Below, one piece after another: positions 17,304 through 25,683 of a stretch of DNA of 64,000 nt; within the stretch, counting starts at the first letter, position 1; every line of letters begins with the position of its first letter. Position numbers and translations under genes: made by a program. The stretch is from Candidatus Binatia bacterium. GTDB lineage: Bacteria > Desulfobacterota > Binatia > UBA12015. Where the stretch lies: assembly GCA_029248525.1 (NCBI GenBank), contig JAQWJE010000016.1, positions 62,001-126,000 on the forward strand. The letters run 5' to 3'. The notes beneath the pieces were generated by a model. It made no database searches and was not told the DNA's origin. It saw only the letters and a program-made list of their open reading frames with translations.

Positions 17304-18173
17304 TCAGCCGGCAGCCGTGGCTTGTCGCGCGGTCTCTCCACAATCGTGGGCACGCGCCTCTTCGGCTAGATTGAAAATTTCTTCGTGGAGAAGGTAGTCG
17401 GCGATCGCCTGGGCGTCGCCTTTTTCGCACAGGTCGCCCGCCCGGAGAGGTGCGCCGAAAACCCAACGGATGGTTGTCGCTTCCTTGCGCCGACTCGGCA
17501 GGACTCGCATCCACACCTGATCGAGAAAGTCGTTGTTCAGGCCGCTGATGAAAACCGGGACGATCAGGGTATCCGGGTGGGTCTCCCGCACCATATGGCC
17601 CACACCGGCCTTGGCCGCGAGCAGTGAGTATGGGTCTGCGTCGACGTTCCGCCGGCCCTCGGGGTGCAGGCCGATACAGGAACCCGGCTGGGCGAGGACC
17701 TCGAGAAGTTGTCGTACACCGATCGGATTCAGCATGGATTTGCGTTCATCGCGAAAGACCGGCGGCCACATCGAGAAGCCCGAGAAGAACCCCGATACGA
17801 TCGGGCCAAGCGGGTTGGTATAAAAAAATTTGGTGCGCACGGGAAAAAATAAATTCCGGAACATGCCGTGCTCGACAAACAGCACCGACAGGGTCACGAA
17901 CATATCAAAAAAAGAGCGGTGGTTGGACACCAGAATCGTTCCGCGGGTTGGCTGCAGGGACTGCACGCGCTCGAGACCATGCGGCTCCCATCGGGCTTGT
18001 GTCAGCCATCGGACGACGCGCCCGGCACCATGTTTCTGCCAGAAGGCGATCCCACGCTGGCCGCTCGGGCTCTGGTTGAGCCATTCGTGAAAGCGCACGA
18101 GAGGCTTTTCCAGGCCTCTCAGGGATTCCTGTGGCATCTTTGTATGGGAAGTTCCTGTTGGATCGCTGCGCAT
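17304..18173 (-). CDS. plsC: PlsC-type 1-acylglycerol-3-phosphate acyltransferase
   Basis: 289 aa. The acyltransferase catalytic motif is ILVSNHRSFFDMFVTLSVLF (HX4D), followed by the substrate-binding block CIGLHPEGRRN (EGxR-like). A hydrophobic stretch in between could associate with the inner membrane. It transfers an acyl chain to lysophosphatidate or a related glycerolipid. As bacterial genomes often carry several paralogues, this could be an accessory acyltransferase rather than the housekeeping PlsC. It is upstream of, and probably co-transcribed with, the thiolase gene. Confidence 0.82.
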   Translation of the reverse strand: MRSDPTGTSHTKMPQESLRGLEKPLVRFHEWLNQSPSGQRGIAFWQKHGAGRVVRWLTQARWEPHGLERVQSLQPTRGTILVSNHRSFFDMFVTLSVLFVEHGMFRNLFFPVRTKFFYTNPLGPIVSGFFSGFSMWPPVFRDERKSMLNPIGVRQLLEVLAQPGSCIGLHPEGRRNVDADPYSLLAAKAGVGHMVRETHPDTLIVPVFISGLNNDFLDQVWMRVLPSRRKEATTIRWVFGAPLRAGDLCEKGDAQAIADYLLHEEIFNLAEEARAHDCGETARQATAAG

Positions 18174-18283
18174 GGTCGTATCTCAAGTTTCGAGTGGGAG
18201 GTTAATATGAATCAGCGGCCGGGCCAAGTTCCGCGCGGGCTGGCGGGAGTGGATTTTTTCAGGCGCAGGACTTATGGCGAGGT

Positions 18284-19168
18284 ATGGCCGTTTCCCCCGA
18301 ATTCCAGAAATTATTGCCGGCTCTGCCTATGGGCTTTGCCGATCCGGAAGATTCCGTAGCCGAGGTCCGCGAAAAAATGGCTCAGGTCCATGGGCACCCC
18401 TTCGGCGACGATATGATTGTGGAGGGGATGGATTTGCTGGGCGTTCCGGCCGCGAAAATTGGCACACCCGAAGCGATGGCGCGTGATGCAGTGGTTCTGC
18501 AATTCCACGGCGGTGCCTTTATCTCCTGCGATCTGTCCGACTATCTATTTTACGGTGCGCGGATCAGTCGCAATACCGGGCTGGCCGTACTGGAAATCGG
18601 CTACCGGCTCGCACCGGAGTATCCCTGCCCTGCGGGTGTCACGGATTGTGCGCAAGCCTATCGTGGCCTCCTCGATCACGGGGTGGATCCAGGCCGGATC
18701 GCCCTGATCGGCGACTCCTGCGGGGGCGGCATGGTTTTGGCGGCTCTTGCGCTGCTTCGAGATGCGGGCGATCCCATGCCAGCCTGCGCGGCGACTCTGT
18801 CGGGATGGTTTGATCTCGAGGCGCGCGGTACTGCCGCACAGGGCCCCGATGAGCCGTTTCTGACGACGGACTGGCTGCGGGCCCGAGGGCGCGACTATGT
18901 GGGTGCCGCAGGGGATTTGCGCTCGCCATTGGCCTCCCCGATTGAAGCGGATCTGACCGGATTCCCGCCGCTTTTGCTGCAGGCAGGTGGTGCCGATCTG
19001 GTTCGCGACGACTCGCGACAGCTTGCGGAAAAAGCCACCCGGGCGGGCGTGGATACGACGCTGCAGATCGTGCCGGAAATGATCCACGGCTGGCATGGGT
19101 TGCCGGTGCCGGAGGCCGACGAGGCGCTGGCTGCCGTCGGGGCTTTTTTCGCGTCTCATCTGGATTGA
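18284..19168 (+). CDS. Alpha/beta hydrolase, hormone-sensitive-lipase-like esterase
   Basis: 294 aa. The oxyanion motif HGGAF (in VLQFHGGAFISCDLS) and the nucleophile elbow GDSCGGGMVLAALALL identify the HSL/GDSAG family; GYRLAPEYPCPAG is the conserved block between them. PPLLLQAGGADLVRDDS holds the acid and MIHGWHG the catalytic histidine. It should hydrolyse short to medium carboxylic esters. No signal peptide is seen, so it is cytoplasmic. It diverges from plsC and is followed 31 bp later by a dienelactone-hydrolase gene on the same strand. Confidence 0.88.
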   Translation: MAVSPEFQKLLPALPMGFADPEDSVAEVREKMAQVHGHPFGDDMIVEGMDLLGVPAAKIGTPEAMARDAVVLQFHGGAFISCDLSDYLFYGARISRNTGLAVLEIGYRLAPEYPCPAGVTDCAQAYRGLLDHGVDPGRIALIGDSCGGGMVLAALALLRDAGDPMPACAATLSGWFDLEARGTAAQGPDEPFLTTDWLRARGRDYVGAAGDLRSPLASPIEADLTGFPPLLLQAGGADLVRDDSRQLAEKATRAGVDTTLQIVPEMIHGWHGLPVPEADEALAAVGAFFASHLD

Positions 19169-19199
19169 AGCGACGGCACGCCTTGCGTAAGGAGACGGT

Positions 19200-19928
19200 A
19201 TGGCGATTCGAGAAGAGGAGATCACGTACGCGGCAGCGGGTATGACCTGCCGCAGTTTTTTGGCCTTGCCCGAAGGCGATACGCCGCGACCGGCGGTGAT
19301 CGTGGTTCATGAATGGTGGGGCTTGAACGAATATATTCGAGGGCGGGCGCGTCAGTTGGCCGAATCGGGCTACGTGGCACTCGCGGTCGATATGTACGGA
19401 GACGGGCGGGTCGGTGACGACCCCGCGGCGGCGACAGAACTGATGGGCACGGTCCTGAGCGATATTCAGGTTGGTGAACAACGGTTTCAAGCCGCCATGG
19501 ATTTTCTCAGTGCACGTCCGGAAGTCGCGTCGGACAAGATCGCGGCAATGGGCTATTGTTTCGGCGGTGCCATCGTTTTGCATGAGGCACGCATCGGCGC
19601 TCCCTTGCGAGCTGTGGTGAGCTTTCACGGATCGCTGGGTTCTTTCCACAAGCCGGCCAAGGGTGAAGTCAAGGCACGTGTTCTGGTTTGCCACGGTGCG
19701 GCCGATGCGCTGGTGCCCGAAGAGGATATCGAGAACCTTGCCCGGGAGATGCAGGATGCGGAGGCGGACTATCGCTTCGAGGCCTACCCCGGGGCGCTGC
19801 ACGGATTTTCCAATCCGGGGGCTGACGCCAAGGCGTCAACCTACGGAATGCCGCTTGGGTATGATGCGGCCGCGGACGAGAAATCCTTCGCCTCCATGCA
19901 GGCACTCTTCGCCGAAGTCTTTGCCTAG
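19200..19928 (+). CDS. Dienelactone hydrolase family protein
   Basis: 242 aa. Family markers are HEWWGLNEYIRGRARQLAESG, MGYCFGGAIVLHEA with the cysteine nucleophile, the acid in VCHGAADALVPEED and the histidine in GALHGFSNPGAD. All three triad positions are present. It may hydrolyse a dienelactone or act on another ester or lactone; the family is broad. An ATG with GGAGAC upstream marks the start. It lies between the HSL-type esterase and a Ddn-like reductase, each separated by a few tens of bases or less, so the three are probably one operon. Confidence 0.88.
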   Translation: MAIREEEITYAAAGMTCRSFLALPEGDTPRPAVIVVHEWWGLNEYIRGRARQLAESGYVALAVDMYGDGRVGDDPAAATELMGTVLSDIQVGEQRFQAAMDFLSARPEVASDKIAAMGYCFGGAIVLHEARIGAPLRAVVSFHGSLGSFHKPAKGEVKARVLVCHGAADALVPEEDIENLAREMQDAEADYRFEAYPGALHGFSNPGADAKASTYGMPLGYDAAADEKSFASMQALFAEVFA

Positions 19929-19939
19929 GAGACTCGTTC

Positions 19940-20374
19940 GTGGAATTACCACCGTTTGTTGAATCGCTGGCAGGGTCGCTGCTGACATTTCACCAATGGC
20001 TCTACGAGGTCAGCGACGGTCGGATCGGAGCCAACCTGATGGGGCGCCCGATGCTTCTCCTGCGCACAACCGGCAGGCGCACCGGGCTGCCGCGCACCGC
20101 AGCGCTGCTTTATGTCCGCGATGGGGATGCCTTCGTGGTTATTGCTTCCAAGGGCGGCGCACCGCAGCATCCGGGTTGGTTCCACAATCTGCAGTCGACT
20201 CCGGATGTCGAGATTCAAGTCGGGCGGGAGCGCATGTCCGTCCAGGCCTCGATCGCGCAAGGCGAAGAGCGTGCGCGACTTTGGAAAGCGGCCGACCTCG
20301 TCAATCAAGGCCAGTACGATATCTACCAGTCGCGCACCAGCCGCGAGATTCCCGTCATTGTTTTGCGGCCATAG
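19940..20374 (+). CDS. Ddn-like deazaflavin (F420)-dependent nitroreductase/quinone reductase family protein
   Basis: 144 aa from a GTG start 11 bp after the dienelactone-hydrolase gene. The split-barrel motifs of the Ddn/DUF385 family are clear: MGRPMLLLRTTGRRTGLPRT, DAFVVIASKGGAPQHPGWFH and NLQSTPDVEIQVG. Characterised members in actinobacteria use reduced F420 to reduce quinones or nitroaromatics; others bind fatty acids or haem. Whether this organism makes F420 cannot be judged here, as no F420 biosynthesis gene is in the window. Confidence 0.82.
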   Translation: MELPPFVESLAGSLLTFHQWLYEVSDGRIGANLMGRPMLLLRTTGRRTGLPRTAALLYVRDGDAFVVIASKGGAPQHPGWFHNLQSTPDVEIQVGRERMSVQASIAQGEERARLWKAADLVNQGQYDIYQSRTSREIPVIVLRP

Positions 20375-20400
20375 TCCCGCATCACTCAGCAACACAACTT

Positions 20401-20435
20401 GGAAGCCTCTGCTCCCTCGCGGAGAGGGGCTTTCG
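20401..20435 (+). terminator. Possible terminator after the esterase/DLH/Ddn operon
   Basis: An imperfect stem (arms about 20402-20415 and 20421-20434, two bulges, loop CTCGC) lies 27 bp after the Ddn-like stop. The right arm carries only a short T-run, then GTGTT, so termination strength is uncertain. It could also serve the convergent FkbM gene in the opposite direction. Confidence 0.35.
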
Positions 20436-20638
20436 TGTTCTGGAGTCGTCGGGCGGGCGGCTGGAGTTTGGTACAGAGAAGCACAGTCGCAGGATAGGGC
20501 CGCTATAATTAATTGATTTTACTCGGTTTTAATTTCCAACCGGAAGATTCCCCTATCGTTCCACAGCCTCGTTCGTCGGCGTCGAACCGCTCCGTGGGGT
20601 AGGCGATCGCGGCAGTCGGCGCGCCGGGCCCGCCGAGC

Positions 20639-21457
20639 TTATCGGGAAAGCGGCTCGGGGTGCCGACTGACCAGGATATCGAAGAAGGTCTCCTCGGCGG
20701 CCAGCGTCGGAACCGCCGCCAGTCGTTCGAACTCTTCGGCAATGGGAACGAGAGGCCAAAGGGGTTGGTCGTCCAGCAGTAACCGTGCGTGGCTGAATTC
20801 TGATGCGAGCAGTGTCTCGAGTTCGTCGAGCTTTCGCCCGACACGAGCGAGCCCCGACGGCCATACTTCGACGATGGCTGCATCGATCCGGGAGAGGAGG
20901 GCGCCCGCGCCTTGCAAAACATCGACCTCGGCGCCCTGCGTATCAATTTTGGCGACGACTGGCGATTCGAGTGCATCGGCTTCGACCAGAGTATCGAGCC
21001 TCGCCAGCGGAACCGTGACCGAAGGGATTCCAGTAGTTGGTGCGTGGACAAGCCGTTGGTCCCCGTGGTTCTCGCGATCTCTCTGCAGGGTCATTTCTCC
21101 GCTACGGGACCAGAGAGCACTTTCGTGTACGGAGATTCGGTTCTCCAGATCGTGCAGGGCGACGTTTCGTCGCAGTAATTCGGCGTTGCGCGGGTCTGGT
21201 TCAAAGGCAAAGGTCCGGACCGACGAATCCTCGGTCACGGGAATCGCGACCAGTCCGATATTGGCGCCGATATCGATCAGGGTGCCGCCCTTGCCGAGCA
21301 GGTCCTCAAGCAGCAGCCGCAATAGTTCCGGCGCCCATGTCCCGGAGTCCCGGTAGGTTCCATGGACAACGGTATCGCCCGTAGCACCTACGAATTTACC
21401 GAGAGTGCCGGTGGCCAGAACGACCTCTTCGCCATCGATGCTCGCGCAGGGATTCAT
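20639..21457 (-). CDS. FkbM-family SAM-dependent methyltransferase
   Basis: 272 aa from ATG 21457; the frame is open back to 21541, but that longer form would overlap the divergent nuclease gene. The SAM-binding motif is LIDIGANIGLVAIPVTE, followed by FAFEPDPRNAELLRRNVALH and the FkbM-typical VAKIDTQGAEVDVLQGAGAL. Members O-methylate sugars, polyketides or other small molecules. The neighbourhood offers no polysaccharide or polyketide genes, so the substrate is unknown. The C-terminal extension after EVWPSG is of normal length. Confidence 0.85.
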   Translation of the reverse strand: MNPCASIDGEEVVLATGTLGKFVGATGDTVVHGTYRDSGTWAPELLRLLLEDLLGKGGTLIDIGANIGLVAIPVTEDSSVRTFAFEPDPRNAELLRRNVALHDLENRISVHESALWSRSGEMTLQRDRENHGDQRLVHAPTTGIPSVTVPLARLDTLVEADALESPVVAKIDTQGAEVDVLQGAGALLSRIDAAIVEVWPSGLARVGRKLDELETLLASEFSHARLLLDDQPLWPLVPIAEEFERLAAVPTLAAEETFFDILVSRHPEPLSR

Positions 21458-21534
21458 CTTCCTATTGAAAGCCTTCGCTCTTCCCGAATGCCAGCGGTCG
21501 ATTCCCGAAGCTGGTTTCGATAGGCAGGAACCAT

Positions 21535-22458
21535 ATGGCACCGCTCAAGGAATCCGAAATCCCCCGTCTCCCCAATCCCGATGCCGATCATTACCGACTG
21601 CCGGGCTCGGACCGGCCGATGCCGAGAACGACATCGGTCATCGACCGGGGGATCGGCAAGCCGTTTTTGACCAAATGGGCGGGTAATTTGGAGCGCCAGC
21701 GGGTGATGGCCGAGCTCGAGGCCCTCATGGCCGAGGAGCTGGACCCCCAGCAGGCGACCGCCCTCGTTGCCCGACTTCAGGCACGTCTGGCTCGCGAGCC
21801 GTATTGCGAGGTGGAGAAAAACGCAGCGGGCGCCTTCGGGACTGCCGCCCACGGTTTGGTGGAAGCCCATTTGCGTGAGCGGCTCGGACTGCCGCCCGAG
21901 ACTGAATCGCCCGGCCCGGATCGCCCCGGATTCGATCCTGAACTTGTGGCGCGAGCCGGCCAGTTGGCGATCGATTGGCTCGATGCTGTCGGTTTCGAGC
22001 CCGATCCCGAAGGCGTGGAGGAACGACTCTGGAGCGTGGACGAACATCTCTGGTCTGCGGGAACGGCGGACGCTTTTGGCACGGCGAATCTGGCCGGGCT
22101 GATCGCGCACAGCAGCTGGAACCGTCCGCCAAAGGAAGTGGATGTGGCTCCCGACCTCCGCGTTCCGGTTTTGATCGACCTGAAGACATCCAAGTCCATC
22201 GGCGTGGCGCACAAGGTGCAGACGGCAGCCTATGTGACCTATCTTCTCGAACGAAAACGGATCGAGGCGCCGTGCCATACGTGTATCCTGCGGGTTGCGA
22301 AAACAGCGGACGACCGCCGCCCGACCGAGGCCATTCTGATTCACCCCGATGAGTTCATTCGTTACGGCAGTGCATTTCGCTTTATCCGCAGGATCTATAA
22401 TTTCCTCTCGCAAGAAGAAGTTCTGGAGCGAAAATACTGGCGGCAATCAAAATCGTGA
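21535..22458 (+). CDS. PD-(D/E)XK nuclease-superfamily protein (RecB/Cas4-like exonuclease fold)
   Basis: 307 aa. The predicted active site is spread over GTAAHGLVEAHLRE (helix with H/E), GTADAFG and PVLIDLKTSKSIGVAHKVQTAAYVTYLL; the last block matches the D-(x)n-E/DxK plus QxxxY pattern of RecB-like and phage lambda-type exonucleases. It has no helicase or Cas domain and no phage neighbours, so it is a solitary nuclease of unknown role, perhaps in DNA repair or processing. It diverges from the FkbM gene. The N-terminal about 80 residues are helical and unassigned. Confidence 0.7.
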   Translation: MAPLKESEIPRLPNPDADHYRLPGSDRPMPRTTSVIDRGIGKPFLTKWAGNLERQRVMAELEALMAEELDPQQATALVARLQARLAREPYCEVEKNAAGAFGTAAHGLVEAHLRERLGLPPETESPGPDRPGFDPELVARAGQLAIDWLDAVGFEPDPEGVEERLWSVDEHLWSAGTADAFGTANLAGLIAHSSWNRPPKEVDVAPDLRVPVLIDLKTSKSIGVAHKVQTAAYVTYLLERKRIEAPCHTCILRVAKTADDRRPTEAILIHPDEFIRYGSAFRFIRRIYNFLSQEEVLERKYWRQSKS

Positions 22459-22489
22459 TGAATCGCTCGCGTTCGTCCGCGGGGCCGCA

Positions 22490-23041
22490 TCAAGAGTTGT
22501 CAAGAAGTCGGTAGCTCGCCGGGTTGGCCGGACAGATGCCCGGACCACATTCGGCAAAGGTGGCCAGAGCGTTTCCCGCAGCGATCACGAGGACCAGAAA
22601 AAAAGCCAGTTTGTGCAGACTGGAGAGCGGCCGAGGTCTTGGAGGTTCGCGAAATTGGGAGGCCGGCAGCAGCATCGCTGACCCCAGAAGCAGGGTGATC
22701 AGAAAGACCACCAACGCCCACGTATAGAGCTGCATCCCGAAAACGGGAACGCCGTAGCCGGGGTCGCCCGGCAGGATATGCAGAAGGATCTGGCGGGCCG
22801 ACACGCAGGCGCCGAACAACGCGCTCAGCAAGGATACGCCGTAGCCTCCGGTGGAGGGGCCGAATCGTACGTTGATCAGAGCACCAGTCGCGACGCCGAG
22901 CATGGCGATGCGCTGCAGGAGACAGAGAGGGCAGGGCATCTCCTGCCCGATAAATTGCGCAGCGAATGCGCCGCCAAGCACGCCGCAGAGCAGGATTGCC
23001 GCGATGGCATTCAGGTTGCGCGCGAAGGAAATCGACATCAT
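22490..23041 (-). CDS. DsbB-like disulfide bond formation protein
   Basis: 183 aa from the ATG pair at 23041/23038; the frame is open further upstream but that part overlaps the preceding small gene. Four hydrophobic segments are visible. The first periplasmic loop has MPCPLCLLQRIAM (CxxC) and the second, near the C terminus, has ECGPGICP, so both redox cysteine pairs of DsbB are present. It should reoxidise a DsbA-type thiol oxidase with quinone as acceptor. It starts one base after the stop of a 51-aa DUF5993-like membrane protein, and the two are surely coupled. Confidence 0.82.
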   Translation of the reverse strand: MMSISFARNLNAIAAILLCGVLGGAFAAQFIGQEMPCPLCLLQRIAMLGVATGALINVRFGPSTGGYGVSLLSALFGACVSARQILLHILPGDPGYGVPVFGMQLYTWALVVFLITLLLGSAMLLPASQFREPPRPRPLSSLHKLAFFLVLVIAAGNALATFAECGPGICPANPASYRLLDNS

Positions 23042-23042
23042 T

Positions 23043-23198
23043 TCAGAAGGAGAGGCCGAGTTCGCTGCTGGCGTGGTGCGAAAATAAAAGGACGGCGAGG
23101 ACGATACTGCCCAGCCCAAGGCCGGCGGCGGTGGTCCGGTCGCCACGCCAGGCGAGTCCGATCGCGATCGCCTGCAAAAGAAAAATTCCTGCCATCAT
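23043..23198 (-). CDS. Small DUF5993-like membrane protein
   Basis: 51 aa, starting at tandem ATGs (23198 and 23195) with GGAGA about 11 bases upstream. Two hydrophobic segments (GIFLLQAIAIGLAW and LGLGSIVLAVLLFSHHA) flank a basic RGDRTT turn, and the end HHASSELGLSF resembles the HHATDxLxLSF ending of DUF5993 proteins, which recur beside DsbB genes. It lies one base upstream of the DsbB-like gene. A helper or regulatory role in disulfide formation is inferred from this repeated neighbourhood. A longer open frame to 23363 has no matching start signal. Confidence 0.65.
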   Translation of the reverse strand: MMAGIFLLQAIAIGLAWRGDRTTAAGLGLGSIVLAVLLFSHHASSELGLSF

Positions 23199-23361
23199 GG
23201 GTTCAATTCTCCTGCTTTCCTCTCTGCTCTGTGAAGCAGAAATATTCACCAGCACGCAAATCGGGCAAATAGAGCAGCCGGGCGAGGTATTGCAGAGAAT
23301 TTCAGGCAGAGCGACGCTTCTCGTTTGAACTTGCGGGCTGGTTGCTGAAGGATCGCTGTCC

Positions 23362-24666
23362 ATGGCAGACGAACCAACGAATGAGCGCGAAGGCGAGTTT
23401 TCGAAGGCTTATACCCAATATGCACTCGCGCTCCTGCTGATCGTCTACATCTTCAATTTCATCGATCGGCAAATCGTGGCGATCCTCCTCCAGTCGATCA
23501 AGGAAGATCTGAACCTCAGTGATACCCAGTTGGGGTTTTTCTCCGGCACGTCTTTCGCCATCTTCTACTCGACCCTCGGGATCCCGATCGCCCGCTGGTC
23601 GGACCGGGGTTCGCGACGGAATCTGATTGCGATCGCGCTCTTTTTCTGGAGCGCAATGACCGCATTGCAGGGCTTTGCTCGCTCTTTCACGATGCTGGCG
23701 CTGGCCCGGGTCGGGGTCGGCATTGGCGAGGCTGGTTGCAGTCCACCGGCGCACTCGATGCTGGCGGATTTCTTTCCCGTTTCCAAGCGCGCGACGGCGC
23801 TGGCGATCTATGCCCTCGGTATCCCGATCGGTAGTGCCATCGGATATGCGACCGGAGGATGGGTCGCCGAGAATATGAGTTGGCGGGCGGCTTTTTTTGT
23901 CGTCGGGTTTCCGGGCATATTCTTGGCCGCGATCGTGCGGCTCACTCTCAAGAATCCGACCCGAGGCTACTGGGAGTCACAACCGGAACCGGTGCGGCGC
24001 GAGCCCATTGGTGATGTTGCGCGATTCTTGATGGCACGGCGGTCTTTTTTACATCTGGCTTTTGCCGGGGCGCTTCATGCCTTCATCGGCTACGGTGCGG
24101 GTTCCTTCAATCCGGCGTTTCTCGAGCGTGTCCATGGATTCTCTCGCTCCGAACTTGGTTATGTTCTGGCTGCTGTGGCTCTGACGGCCGGCGTCGCAGG
24201 AACCTATCTGGGTGGCGCGATCACGGATCGTCTCTCGAAGCGGGACGTGCGCTGGTACACCTGGTTTCCCGCTCTGACCACCGGGTTGAGCGTGCCCTTC
24301 ATGTACCTCTTCTATATGTCGGACGGAGCCTGGACCGCGATCGGCTGGAGCCTTCTGCCGGCGCTGCTGGGTAGCACGTACCTCGGCCCTACCTTCGCCC
24401 TGACCCAGACGATGGTGCCGGCACGTTGGCGATCGCAAGCCTCGGCCGTCCTGCTGCTGGTTCTGAACCTGATTGGTCTAGGCTTGGGTCCGCAGTTTGT
24501 CGGCTGGCTTTCGGATACATTTTCTCCGGAATACGGCGTGGAAAGTGTCCGGTATGCTCTGGTCTGGACGACCAGCATCGGGGCGCTGTGGTCCACGGTT
24601 CATTATATGCTTTCGGCGCGCACCCTGAAAAAGGATTTGAGCGCTCAGGAACAACTGGACGGCTGA
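23362..24666 (+). CDS. MFS transporter (spinster-like)
   Basis: 434 aa with about 12 hydrophobic segments. The loop 2-3 motif GIPIARWSDRGSRRNLIAIAL and the TM4-5 block RVGVGIGEAGCSPPAHSML are characteristic of the spinster/GudP-like MFS branch, as is NFIDRQIVAILLQSIKEDL in TM1. In catabolic bacteria these proteins usually sit near lipid or aromatic degradation genes. The substrate is not predictable. It is followed 18 bp later by a prenyltransferase gene on the same strand. Confidence 0.9.
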   Translation: MADEPTNEREGEFSKAYTQYALALLLIVYIFNFIDRQIVAILLQSIKEDLNLSDTQLGFFSGTSFAIFYSTLGIPIARWSDRGSRRNLIAIALFFWSAMTALQGFARSFTMLALARVGVGIGEAGCSPPAHSMLADFFPVSKRATALAIYALGIPIGSAIGYATGGWVAENMSWRAAFFVVGFPGIFLAAIVRLTLKNPTRGYWESQPEPVRREPIGDVARFLMARRSFLHLAFAGALHAFIGYGAGSFNPAFLERVHGFSRSELGYVLAAVALTAGVAGTYLGGAITDRLSKRDVRWYTWFPALTTGLSVPFMYLFYMSDGAWTAIGWSLLPALLGSTYLGPTFALTQTMVPARWRSQASAVLLLVLNLIGLGLGPQFVGWLSDTFSPEYGVESVRYALVWTTSIGALWSTVHYMLSARTLKKDLSAQEQLDG

Positions 24667-24684
24667 GGCCGGGAAGAGCGATTG

Positions 24685-25683
24685 ATGCCAAACTTCAAGA
24701 TGTGGGGGCAGGCCCTGAGCGTCATGCCCCGAATCGACAAGGCTGAATGGGATGATCTCGATCTCGTCTCTCGTTGGTTGATCGCGTCCCGCGCCGCTGT
24801 TCTGGTGATGACCTTCGTCTCGGCGGCGTTCGGTGGACTGCTGGCGGCCAAGGCGGGACTTTTTTCCTGGGAGCCCTTCCTGCTGTGTGTTCTCGGCCTG
24901 TGCCTCGCCCACGCAACCAATAATCTCATCAACGACCTGACCGACTATTGGAAGGGCGTCGACGAGGGGAATTATTTCCGGACCCAATACGGGCCGCAGA
25001 CGGTTCAGGCCGGATTCCTCTCGGTGCGGGGACTGATGGGCTATGCCGCCATTACCGGTGCTGCCGCGTTGCTGATCGGCGTGTGGCTGGTGATGACCCG
25101 GGGGGAAGGCGTTCTCTGGCTGTTGGCCGCGGGCGCTTTTTTTGTCCTTTTCTACACCTGGCCTCTGAAATATATCGGCCTCGGCGAGCCTGCTGTCCTG
25201 GCGGTATGGGGGCCGCTGATGGTGGGCGGGACTTATTATGTGGTGACGGGGCAATGGAGTGCGGAAGTGGCGTGGGCGAGCGTCGCGTACGGGCTGGGCC
25301 CGACGGCTGTGCTGTTCGGTAAGCATATCGACAAGCTCGATCTGGATGCCGCCAAGGGGATTCGGACCTTGCCGGTCCTTCTGGGCGAGAGGCAATCCCG
25401 TCGTGCCGTGGTGGCCATGCTGGTATTGCAATTCGTGATCGTTGGCGCCCTGGTCCTGAGCGGCTATTTTCAATGGCCGATGCTTCTCTGTTTTCTCGCA
25501 GCACCATCGATTCAGCGGGTTCGTCAGATCTACGCGCATCCGCGGCCTGCTGAAGAGCCGGAAGATCTGCCCCCCGGGATCTGGCCGCTTTATTTTGTCG
25601 CCGTGGTGTTCTGGTTCAACCGTCGTTTCGGGTTGCTGTTTGTGGCAGGTCTTCTCGGTGATCTATTTCTGAGCCTCGGGTGA
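24685..25683 (+). CDS. UbiA-family prenyltransferase (MenA-like)
   Basis: 332 aa integral membrane protein, starting at ATG 24685 (a TTG precedes it directly). The first Asp-rich motif is NNLINDLTDYWKGVDEG and the second is GKHIDKLDLDAAKGIRTLP, both needed to bind Mg-prenyl diphosphate. The arrangement is closest to MenA-like 1,4-dihydroxy-2-naphthoate polyprenyltransferases, which would make it a quinone-biosynthesis enzyme, but other UbiA members (for example for tocopherol-like or haem side chains) cannot be excluded. Its last 21 bp overlap the convergent Lgt-paralogue gene. Confidence 0.82.
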   Translation: MPNFKMWGQALSVMPRIDKAEWDDLDLVSRWLIASRAAVLVMTFVSAAFGGLLAAKAGLFSWEPFLLCVLGLCLAHATNNLINDLTDYWKGVDEGNYFRTQYGPQTVQAGFLSVRGLMGYAAITGAAALLIGVWLVMTRGEGVLWLLAAGAFFVLFYTWPLKYIGLGEPAVLAVWGPLMVGGTYYVVTGQWSAEVAWASVAYGLGPTAVLFGKHIDKLDLDAAKGIRTLPVLLGERQSRRAVVAMLVLQFVIVGALVLSGYFQWPMLLCFLAAPSIQRVRQIYAHPRPAEEPEDLPPGIWPLYFVAVVFWFNRRFGLLFVAGLLGDLFLSLG

